Assembly (NCBI GenBank): GCA_025603075.1
Contig: MU626268.1
Location: 144,796 to 208,795, forward strand
Direction: 5' to 3'
Length of the DNA: 64,000 nucleotides
Source: Neoconidiobolus thromboides FSU 785
Lineage: Eukaryota; Entomophthoromycota; Entomophthoromycetes; Entomophthorales; Neoconidiobolaceae
How positions within the stretch are numbered: position 1 is the stretch's first letter; each line of letters begins with the position of its first letter. The notes under the pieces were generated by a model. That model was not told the DNA's origin. It worked only from the letters and a program-made list of their open reading frames with translations, and ran no database searches. Made by a program: the position numbers and the translations under genes. Below are positions 1-10,720 of this stretch, in pieces.

Positions 1-3000
1 CGTAAAATGAAATTCTTCCATTAAAATATTATTAGTTAATAATTTTATAATAATTGATTCACAAATCTAAATTATGAATAAGAATATATATAATTTTAGT
101 AACAAAATATATTATATTATATTATACTACCTCTTTGCTCACTTCTTTTCCTAATGGCAACACCAATTTCCCACTTTCTTTAGCTAATATAATTGGCTTA
201 GGTACCCCTCTATTACTTTTAACTTTTAATATATTTACTAACATGTTAAAAGTCACCCTATATTCTTTTATACCATCAATTAATTTCAATACATTTAATA
301 TTATCTTTGCTAATGTGGTACACTCCAATTTTCTAAACCTTGTATTACAATTATCACATTTATTACAATTTGGTATAGACTCATTATTGAAATATTCATT
401 AAAATAACTATTTCTACATTTATCAGTAATACCATATTCTATCATTCTATATAATTGATTTAATCCTGATACTTCAGTCACTACCATACCACTTATTTTA
501 AACAAATCGCTATTTTTATATAATAAAATACAATTGGATTCATTACCATCTCTACCTGCTCTTCCAGATTCTTGATAATAACCTATTAAATAATCGAATA
601 AATACACTATTATGATATTATTGTAGTTATTGAATAACAAATTACCATCAATAGATTTAGAAATTGTATGATGAATAACAAATCTTACATTTGGATGATT
701 AATCCCTAAACCAAACGCAATGGTTGCCACTACTATTTTTATCGTTCCATTTCGCCATAATTCATGAATTTTCAATTTTTCTTCCTAACAATATTATCAA
801 TATCAATCAAATAAGATAAATTATTATTATATCATTATATTATTATTAACTTACATCATTAACCCCAGCATGATAATAAGCCACTGAAATTTGATTGTTT
901 GATTCTTGAATTATATTTTTGGTTACTTCTTCTGTTTCATTTTTTGAAAAACAATAAATTATACCACATTGATTTTTTTGTTTAGTTAATATATAATTTA
1001 CTATCCATTGTATTACATGTAAAGATTTACTTTCTTTTTTTATTACTTGATATTTAAGATTTTCTCCTATTTTAATTTATGTTATTAATATTATTAATAA
1101 TGTTATTAGTATTTACTTATCAATGGTGCTTTAGTTATTATACATCCTTTATTATATCCATCACTACGTTTTAAGTTTAATATTTCTAATACTTGGTTTA
1201 AAACAATAGTAGAACAAGTAGCCTATAAATAACAACAATAATAATAAATTTATTTTTTGATACTAATTCAAAACTAATTATTTACTGTTAATGCCATAAT
1301 AGGAATCTTTGGAAACAAAGTCTATAAAAGAATAAATTTAATATATAAAATATTAAAAGTATCTTTTTAATTTTATACCTTCAATATATGTAATTTCTAA
1401 ATTTAGGATTTAAAATATTAATAAAAATGTTAATAAAGTATGTTATATAGTTTTTGTATTAAAATTACTCGATAATCTGGCCTAAAAAATCCATAATTAA
1501 TACCAATTAAACAATCAATCAGCATTTAAAATTACCTAAAATCATGTCCTAATTGAGAACAACAATGTGATTCATCAATAACAAATCTACTAATATTATT
1601 GATTTCATATCCTTTTTCTAATGCTCTTTTAAACATATTTCCTTTTACTACCTGTTCTGGTGTTACATAAATAAAGCTTGGAATTTTATTTAATCCTAAA
1701 ATTTCCAGTTGTTTCAATGTTATTTTCTTAGTGATACAATCCATCACTGCTTTTTTATACAATTTTTTGGTTGGCGTATTCATTTGTCCATATAATCCAA
1801 CACCAGGTATTCCTTTCAATTTTAAATCATATAATTGATCTTTAATTAAAGATATTAAGGGGGAGATTACTATTGTAATACGAGAATATTCATCTAATAT
1901 ACCAGGTAATTGATAACATAAACTTTTACCGCCACCTAAATAAGATATATTAATTTATTGAATTATATTTAATGTACTTAATTCTATTAATAATAATATT
2001 CTTTACCAGTGGGCATAATAACAAATAAATCTCTATTATCTAATGCTGCATTAATAATCAATTTTTGGTTCAATCGAAATTGATTTGTATTCCAATTTTC
2101 ATTTAATTTTAACATAGTTTCATCTTCCCAACAAAATTTGGTTATTGAATAATATTTGATTTCTTCTAAATACTTGTTAGGCTGTTTTAGTAAATTTAAA
2201 TCATTTAGTATCTTCTTTTTCTCTTTAATGAGGTTAGTTTTCTCAAAAGTCAATAATTCAATTTGTTTTTTTATATTAACTAATTCAATATCAATAGAAT
2301 CAATACGTTGGTTTAACAATTGATGTTTTTGTATTGTTTCTTGCTTCAATTCATTACTTGTTTTCATTTCATTATTGTTATCGTTATTTGATTTAATATT
2401 CGATGATGTATAACTAGTAATTAATTGATCTTTAATTTATTAAAAATAAATTCGATTTACTAAATAATAATATTATTAAAAATACCTAGATCTTCTTTGG
2501 TTTCTATTTCTTCTTTATTATTTCTCTTTCTTCTATTTTTCTGATTATTTTTAACCAAATCCACTCTTTCTATTTCTTCAATTTTTTTAATTTCCTCCAC
2601 CTCTCCCCCAAAACCACCTTTTATCTCTTCAATTTCTTCAATTTCTCCAAAATCGAATTCTATTTCCTCTATTTCCTCTATTTCCTCTATTTCCTCCATC
2701 TCACCAACACTATCTTCAATTTCTTCAATTTCTTCAATTTCTTCATCACTAATAACAATCTTCATCTTGACTTTTTTAACCTCTTTATCTCCATTCATCT
2801 CCTCTTTCTCCTCTTCATCACTTTCGATTACTTTTTTATGTTTCTTACTTTTCCTGTTTTTTCTATAATTAATAATTTCTTCTTCACTTTCTATCTTCTT
2901 TTTATCCTTCTTAAAATCAATAAAATCTTCATCGTCACTGTACACTACCACTTTATTTTCGTTAATTTCAGGTGAAGAGACTTCAATTAATTCCACTTGA

Positions 3001-3005
3001 TCCAT
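1..3005 (-). CDS. RecQ1-like ATP-dependent DNA helicase, 3' end outside the window
   Basis: RecQ helicases unwind duplex DNA 3'-5' in repair and replication. Exons (minus order): 3005-2486, 2429-2007, 1935-1536, 1481-1469, 1396-1379, 1321-1286, 1222-1117, 1066-855, 784-646, 582-131, 66-1; all phases agree, giving about 795 residues before the edge. Residues 1-173 are acidic and repetitive (Glu-Glu-Ile repeats, SIM-like VVVYSDDED and KIVISDEE). A coiled-coil stretch then resembles the N-terminus of human RECQL. Helicase motifs follow: [14 protein letters not shown] (Walker A, split by an intron), [38 protein letters not shown], then the zinc-binding cysteines CNKCDNC. The Trp of the usual HCCSQWGHDF is Leu here. 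The acidic exon joins through a 56-nt intron with an AAG acceptor, so it could instead be a separate gene, but the frame closes exactly. The winged-helix end lies left of the window. Confidence 0.85.
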
Positions 3006-3163
3006 GTATTAATTTAAAAAACAAATGAATTAAATAATCAAATCAAAAACATCAAAAATATCAAAAATTTAAAAATATAGTTTATATAATTAATTCAATT
3101 TTTTAGATTCAATTTTTTAGATTCAATTTATTTTAAATATTAAGAACCTTGATATTATGATAA

Positions 3164-5815
3164 TTATAATTCTTCTTCTTCAATAGCTTCTAACTCTTTT
3201 AATCGTGCTTCCAACTTAGGCACTTCGATAAGTTTATGCTCCAACTAAAATTTTAAAAAAAAGTTATTAATAATGCACATTTAATCTTAATATATCGACT
3301 AAAAACTACTTACATTTTGTTTTTCTTCTTGGAGTGCAAGTCTTTTCTCTGCATCTAATTCCGTAAAAACATAACCCCCTTGTCCGTCATATTGTAATAT
3401 GTAATTATGATATTTCCATAAACTAGGGCGATGAGATACAGTCAAGAAACTGATACCTAATTCTAAAATTACATGTTATTCCATTAATATCACATGTTAA
3501 AAAATGGGAGGAATTAGAATTAACTTACCAGATGCATGATTATACATAATTTCTTCTAATTCCATTGAAACTGCTGATGTACATTCATCTAAGATAGCAA
3601 ATTTAGGTTGATGATAATATAATCGAGCCATGGCGATCTAATTGAATTATTAATGATTATTTTATTATAAAACACTTTAACCTACCCTTTGTTTATCGCC
3701 ACCAGAAAGTGCATCTTTCCATTCTCTTTCAGTATCCCAACCACCTTCTCTTTTAACAATATCTTGAAGTTGTACCACTTTTAAAATATCTAATAAATCT
3801 TCATCTGATACTTTTTTTTCCATCATTTCTTTTTTAGTATCTGGATAAATAATTTGATCTCTTAATGTACCCAATGAAAGATATGGTCTTTGTGGTATAT
3901 AAAACATATCTTTTTTTTTAGGTCGAATTACTTTGCCCCCTTTAACTGGCCATAACCCACCAATAATTCGAAATAGACTTGATTTACCACATCCATTAGG
4001 TCCAACTATTAATAAATGCATACCTGGTTTCACTTGGAATGATAATGATTTTAATAACACTTCATCGCCTGGTGATATTATAGGTACATTTTCAAATTTA
4101 ATATAATCCCCTTCTTCCCATTCACCTTGACCATTTAAGTCAATTGATAAATCATCTTTATATTCATTTTGACTCACTTTTTTCTTTTCATATTTTCCCA
4201 GTTTAACTTCTTCAAATACATCTAACAAATCAATTACCTAATATAAAATATTATATTAATAAACATATTCAAACAATATTGTTATTATTTAGATTACTCT
4301 AGCAGTATATCCTGCCAACTCTGAAATTTCTTTATATGAATACAAAACTCGGCCAAAAGCATCTGAAGATTGGACTAATAACCTTCTATTAACCACAAAA
4401 TCTTTGGTACGTTCACCAACTTCAGCCATAGCATTAGCACCACTTTTACCAGTACCTAAAAATACTGGAGCGGAGCATAATACTAATCCTAAAGCTCCCC
4501 AAAGATATTTAATTATGAAATCTTCTAACATGCCATGGAAAATTCCAATTCTAAACGTTTGATTGACATGACGTATTAAGCTATAATATGCTTTTTCAAC
4601 TAATGTTTTTTCATTCTTTTGTCCATGATATAAGGCTATTTCTTCCACATTTTCTATAATTCTGGAATGACGTGATCGGAATTCTCCCTAAAAGAAATAA
4701 AGTTAGATCAAACAAAAACTCATACAACTAAATAATATCAATACCTCAAATATCTGTTCTTCAGCAGCCAATTTACCAAAGGGTGGGGTTAGTTTTCTTA
4801 ATAAACCAGAAGAAAGGTTGACCATTAAATTAACAATAAATAACCCCTCACCACCTACATTTCTAGATAGTTGAATATTATAAATTAATGTATCTAATAT
4901 TGGTTTAGCTAAATTAGAATAGATACTCGATAATGAATTGCAAAATTTATCAATATCCACAGTAATTAATTGATCTGCATTTTTAATTCGATCATCTAAA
5001 TTACTCATTGTATAAAATGTTTTATCACTTAAATATTGCTCATGCACATGATGAGTTAATCTAGTACGAAATTGTATAGCTAATTTACTTTGTAAATAAG
5101 TAAGCTAAAAATGTATGTCATTTATTTTAAATTTTTATATTAATATTAATTTCTACTTACCATACTATTGGTATAAGTAGCTGGTAAAGCAACACTCATC
5201 CAATAAAATATACCTTTAATAAAATCTTGACCTTGGCCACGAACCTATAATTTTAATAACTACATTAAAAACACTATCAAAGTCCAAAATAATATCATTA
5301 ATTACCAAAGCACCAACAATTCGACCATCTAAAGCAGCCACATAAACAGATAATATAGTTCTAAATACTAAAAATAGAATTAACATTAACTAGAATTAAT
5401 TTTTTGTAAATAAAATTTTAACTTACCTAAAAAGAAAGAATGTAACATCAATAAACCAAACTCTTGAGATCTTATACCAGGTATAACAATTTTTAACAAC
5501 CTTCTTAATCTCATTAAAAACAATTGATTAACCTAAATAAAAATTCATTGATCATCAATCACATCTACAACTCTCATAAAATAATTCGCTTACCTCATAT
5601 TTCTTTTTACCCAGCTTACCACTTTCAATTTCATGTTTTAGTCCTTTGATTTTTTTACTTGAAAATAAGTCTTTAATACGAAAGGTAATACCACTTAATA
5701 TACAAAATAAAACAAAACGTTTTAAATTCACTCGATGTTGAATATATTCTTGTATAAATCCACGCATCAATTCAGTAGCTACACTGAACTGGGGTTTCGA
5801 TTGTGTATTAGCCAT
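3164..5815 (-). CDS. Peroxisomal ABCD-type ABC half-transporter (fatty acyl transporter family), frameshifted
   Basis: ABCD half-transporters dimerise in the peroxisomal membrane and import long-chain acyl-CoA. Exons (minus): 5815-5594, 5532-5427, 5367-5306, 5244-5161, 5104-4745, 4687-4298, 4237-3686, 3638-3529, 3462-3314, 3244-3164. The start chosen is MANTQS; an upstream in-frame Met at 5917 exists. Family marks: [14 protein letters not shown] in the membrane domain, the EAA-like [11 protein letters not shown], Walker [10 protein letters not shown], the [19 protein letters not shown] segment, signature SGGDKQR, Walker [11 protein letters not shown], and H-loop VSHRPSLW. Exon 3638-3529 is one base too long: the frame of [13 protein letters not shown] runs into a TTTT tract (+ strand 3599-3602) and shifts before ILDE. 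All other exon phases agree. Corrected length is about 704 residues. It is either a recent pseudogene or an assembly indel. Confidence 0.85.
3597..3604 (-). other. One-base frameshift in homopolymer before Walker B of the ABCD gene
   Basis: The minus-strand read through this point is CCT AAA TTT TGC, where the family needs TTT GCT for Phe-Ala of the FAILDE Walker B strand. One T too many in the TTTT run shifts the frame to an early TGA. Every other exon of the gene closes in phase, so the extra base is isolated. Confidence 0.75.
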
Positions 5816-7716
5816 AGTTATTTTGCTTTCACTTTTATTGAGAATTTCAAATAGGAAGCAAAAACAATGTATCAAAAAAATCTTATTTTTTCTTAAACCT
5901 GAATCTCCAATCTTCAACGTGAAAATTGAATATATTCTATTCTTTCATTGATTTTTAGTGACTGCCCTTTTTCTCATTTTCAGATGCTTGACTCTTTTTG
6001 ATGCTCACTCTTCTAATTGCCATTTGAAGCTTTAATTTTCAACTGATTTGATGAAATTAAGTTTGAAAAGCCAATTAAAAGGTGTTAAATATTCAATATA
6101 GAATTTCGACTTCATAATGTTTTTATTAGAATAGTGCAATAAAACTATTAACAGTTTATTGAACTAGATGTATTTTTCAAAATACAATAATATAGTGTAT
6201 AAAAGGTCACAAAGTACGTCTTTTTATTATAGAAACTACTCAGTGTCCTATTTTGAGTGCATGTTTTTCTCATTCAACAATCTTTTCATTTCTTATCTAA
6301 CTTAAAATTTAAAATTAAACCTAGTTGAAATACTAAGACAAAAAGATAAAGGATTTCTTATTTGTCTATTTTTGATGGCTTAAAATCTGAAAAATTTCCC
6401 AGTTGAATCTTTAATTAAAAAAACATATTTTTTTAAAATAATGTATAAAAAACATTTGATAAAAGTTTATTGTCAACAATAATAAAAATTTATAATCTTA
6501 TACAATAATACTATAGCCATAAAGATCAAATTTAAATATATTAATATTAAAACCTTAAACCAAAAAATTAATGAACCTTCCATTCCCATTCTATTACAAT
6601 TTATCCATTTTTTAAGTAAATATAAATCTAGAAATTCACATCCATAAAACTCTACTATTTTTGATATTTATTAGTTTAGCCTTATAGCCCCAATTCATAA
6701 TACTTTCGGCTGTTTTATAGCTTTAATACTCACTTACATGGATTCTATTATACTCGAATTTTAACAGCTATTTCAGCCCTTTTTTAAAGCAGCTAACTAT
6801 TTATTTAGAAATAAAATTTAAACTAAAATTAAGGTGAGATATAAGGATTAGGCTTAGAAAAATTAACTTACAAATTATTTACTTATAAAAACTACTGCTA
6901 ATTATTTCTCAATAAAGCTGCAACAACTGAAACTACTTTCCCAAATGCTATTAAAATAGAAAACACTTTTTTATTCACCTCATCATACTTTAGGTTATTT
7001 CGCAACTTCAATATCCGCTTTCTTCAATTATACAACGCTTTAATATCCGTCCGCTTGGATTTATAACGCTTAAATTTTAATCTAATATTTTTAAAGTTAA
7101 TTAAAACGGAAATCACTTTTTTTAATATCGAGTAATTTGTCCACTTTTCACAAAACTTAGTTTCAAAGTACTTTTAAATTGTAAATAAAATAATATGCTC
7201 AAATGAAAGATTGTATTATTATCCGAAAGAGACTTTATTGATATGACTTACCAATTTCAATATTAAGCTTTATAGCATACCTTTGACTCTCAACATAATG
7301 CTAATTTTATTATTGCGGTTAAAAATATATTTATATTTTGTTTTATTATCTTAAGGATTGAATACTTTTTCAAAGGGTATAGTTTTTTGTTTGTTCACAT
7401 TCAAGTTCAATTAATAAAAATACAACCCCAAATAAAAACATTATTAAATATTATTAAAGTCAACTATATATTTACTCTATAACTCAACTCATAAATGTAA
7501 TGCTAAAATCCAAATAAATTTAAAATTAATTTTATTAAAATTTCTAATACTTCATTATTATCTAAGTTGAAATAAGGGTTAAAAAGAAAAAAACATGATA
7601 ATAAACAAGATTTGGGAATTCCGATCCTTCAATTTCATAATTAACTTTATTCTTTAAACAAATCGAGTATAAAAGCTCGATTAAGGGATTACAAAAGTAA
7701 AACAAAATCAACTAAA
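5816..7716. other. Intergenic, no gene seen
   Basis: About 1.9 kb of AT-rich DNA between two divergently oriented genes, so it should contain both promoters. I see no long frame, no recognised repeat copy and no RNA gene. Confidence 0.5.
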
Positions 7717-8457
7717 ATGGTGGGCTCAATAAAACCAAGTAAATTTCAAGTTAGAATGAAAAAATGGGATTGATACTAATATTAAAACTAATATGCTAGA
7801 AGAATGTAAACAAAATGAAATACCAAGTCATATGGGGGATGTTATGTCTTGTTTAGAGACTTCGTTAATTATTAAAGGTAATTACTCCCCAATAGAAAGG
7901 ATCGCATTGACAGCTAATGGTAATTTACAAAGGATTTTAAGGTAATGAGCTATTATTGTTTATGATGGATAGAGCTAATGCTTCTTTAGTGCTTTTTACA
8001 ATTCTAAAATTAAAGTCGAGATAGTAAAAAATGTACAAAGAGATTTAGAACAAGGTTCAGAATCGATTATATTTGATCGTGAAGTTGATTTGGTTTGTAA
8101 CGATAAGGTAAAATTGAAATTACAGAACTTTTTCTTATTCCATAGTTAATGAAATAGATATTATGTAGTGCTAAAAGTGTAATAACTGTTGAAAAAGAAG
8201 AATATAAATCAATGATTAAAAGTCAGCAAGTTGGTGTGGGTCAACTTTTTAGGTAATTTTATACTATTATCCTTTGTAAAATAGATCTTAATTATTTAAT
8301 TAGAGTTTTAAGTATTCTACCTAAATTTAGATTAATAGAAGTTGGAAGATTAGATTCAGACAATAGATTATATCGCACATATTCATTAAGTGCTGAAGGC
8401 GTTGATTGTTTAATTACTGAAACCTTCGCTAAAGATATCTTTCAATTCTCAGATTAA
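7717..8457 (+). CDS. Small protein resembling the DUF98/chorismate-lyase-like family
   Basis: Five exons: 7717-7738, 7800-7941, 7990-8107, 8158-8252, 8304-8457, with GT-AG introns of 48-61 nt. The first has TACTAAT just upstream of its acceptor, a textbook branch point. The joined frame is 531 nt, 176 residues. The protein reads YSPIERIALTANGNLQRIL near the start, REVDLVCND in the middle, then VGVGQLFR and LPKFRLIEVGR, ending at FQFSD. These blocks resemble, from memory, fungal uncharacterised proteins placed near DUF98 (chorismate pyruvate-lyase-like fold). The biochemical role is unknown, and lyase activity should not be assumed. The exon structure is well supported because every phase closes; the family name is less sure. 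Confidence 0.65.
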
Positions 8458-8751
8458 TTTTATGTAGTTTTTAAAAATTTCCTTTTTGATTTATACTAAA
8501 TTATATCAAATAAATTGTTAAATTTTATGTTTAATAAAAAAATTGGATTTCATATTAGTAATGAAATATTACATTAAAAGATGAGCAAAGGATTAGGTTT
8601 TAATAATATATAAATTATAAAGTAGACGTAAATACAAAAAAGTTATAAAGTTAGATAAAAGGATGAGGTATAGTTAGTAACTAATTCATTAAATGAACAG
8701 TATACTATTGAAATTCTAAGTCTTAATACAATTTTCTATTTAAACTTGTTA

Positions 8752-10720
8752 TTAAAAATATCGGTTAAGTACATCTTCTGCTCCTGGATTCAAACTATAT
8801 GGTTCCGGTTTCCTACTTGGATTCTTTTTAGGTGCTCCAAAAAATAACTTTTTTAAACTGGAACGTGAACTTCCTGAAAGTTCTTTGTTGCTACCCTCAG
8901 TTCGATTCGAACAATCGGAAGAAGTAGATGGCCTATGTCCATCCATCCTATTGGGACTTACATTCATATGATTTGGTGTATACGTTGGTATCTGTGTCGA
9001 TATCTGTGTTGATATCTGTGTTGATACCATTGTAGACTTTGGTTTGGGCTTAGGTTGTCTAATTTCCTTAAATGATTGAGGATTAATATCCAAACCCATT
9101 GAACCCTGTATTGTTTTTTCATATAAATTCATCAATGAACGTGATCGACGTCTAAATGCTTTAGAATCAAGCGGTACTACTGGAGGTGGACAACTCAACT
9201 CACCAAGCCCGTCCGCTTCAACTACTGTTGTTTTTGAAATATTAGGACTTTCTTTCATCTCTGGTTTATTTAATTGTTCATCCGAGTATCTTCTTAATTT
9301 AGGTCCTTCATAATAGTCGTAAGATTTATAATAATTTTCCAAATAAAGCATATCCACAGACATCTTTTTGGGATCTTTACTGCGCTTTGATGGTAAAGAT
9401 TCTAATGGATAATCTTCTAAAAGTAACTCTTCTAAATCATATGTCATATCAAAATTGTGTTTCTCTGAGCTAGGGCAGAAAGGTGGCCTTAACATCTTTT
9501 TCTCTAATAAATCCCATTCAATACCATTAAATAATGGCAACCTTTGAATTGAAAAGAACCCTGTTTTTCCACTTCCTAACCTTTGGTTCGGATTTTTATT
9601 TAATAACTTTTGAACAAACTCAAAAAACAATGGACTTAATTCAAGCACTGTATGAACATTAAAATCAATATGTTGTTCTAAGATACATTCCTTCTTCCTC
9701 GTCCTTTTGATACTATCATAAAATGGTGTTTTTCCATATATTCCTTCATAAAACGTAATTCCTAATGACCACCAATCTACCCCATAACTATATCCCTGAT
9801 CACCAACCATTTCAGGTGCTATTAAAAATACAATAAATAACTCATTCTTATTTAGCTGACTGAAAATATTCTTAGACTAATGAAATTTAAAATCTGACTT
9901 ACCCATGTATTGTGCTGTTCCTGAATGAGATTTCAATAAATGGTTTGGTTGAATATAAGCAGCAATATTAAAATCTGTTAAATGGGCATGACCTAATTAA
10001 TTAGTAAACTGGATTCAAAATTTTAATTTATTACCTTTTTCGTCTAACAATATATTATCTGGTTTAATGTCCCTAAGTTAATATGTATCAAATTTTCAAT
10101 TTTACCCTTAATTAAATTTACCTATGAATAATATTTTTTGAATGAAGGTAGCCAATAGCAGAAGATATTTCAGCAGCTAAAAAGATCAACTCATCTTCCG
10201 AAAATTTACGACGATGTAAATGAAATCTTAAATCACCTCCCAACATTAAATCCAAGGCCATATACAAATTATAATCATCTTGAAATGCATATCTTAAATT
10301 ACAAACAAAAGGATGTGATAGCCCTTCTAACATATTTCTTTCCCTTATAATATTTTTACTCATTTTTCGTTTGATCAAGTCTTCTTTTGAAAAATATTTT
10401 AGTGCCAACTTTGCTTTTGTTATCTTATGCTCAATTATCCGAACCTATATATTCTAATTTTAATACTCCAATACTTGTGATAGTCTTTAATAAATTTTTA
10501 GCTGCATGTATGTTGCTAATTTTTAGCCTTTTAGTATACTTACTTTTCCAAAGCTACCTCGGCCAATTGAACGTAACAATTTAAAATGGGTTAGATCCAC
10601 TTTATAAAATAAGAAGGGTTATTAAAATGTCCATAATATACAATGAATTTAAGAGTGTAAATTTAAGTAGAAATATATACCATCTTCATTCATATAAGAT
10701 TTATTCTGTTGATTACCCAT
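8752..10720 (-). CDS. AGC-family Ser/Thr kinase of the YANK/STK32 type
   Basis: Exons (minus): 10720-10681, 10599-10544, 10444-10122, 10072-10035, 9992-9903, 9818-8752; 1614 nt, 537 residues, phases all consistent. It starts MGNQQNKS, a plausible N-myristoylation signal (Gly2), as in STK32 proteins. Kinase motifs: IGRGSFGK glycine loop, LALKYFS catalytic Lys, HRDIKPDN catalytic loop, DFNIA in place of DFG, then APEM, and VDWWSLGITFYE. DFN is characteristic of the YANK group, so it is not evidence of a dead kinase. After the kinase domain the protein has about 200 low-complexity residues with a Thr-Gln-Ile-Ser repeat and many Ser, which looks regulatory and phosphorylatable. The substrate is unknown. 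Confidence 0.9.

Noticed and set aside
2600-2760. Glu-Glu-Ile minisatellite considered as a separate repeat or a CRISPR-like array
   Set aside because: Repeat units are 9 nt, in frame and within an exon; no spacers.
9990-10080. DFN instead of DFG in the kinase, considered a sign of a dead kinase
   Set aside because: DFN is normal in the YANK/STK32 group, and Lys, HRD and APE motifs are intact.
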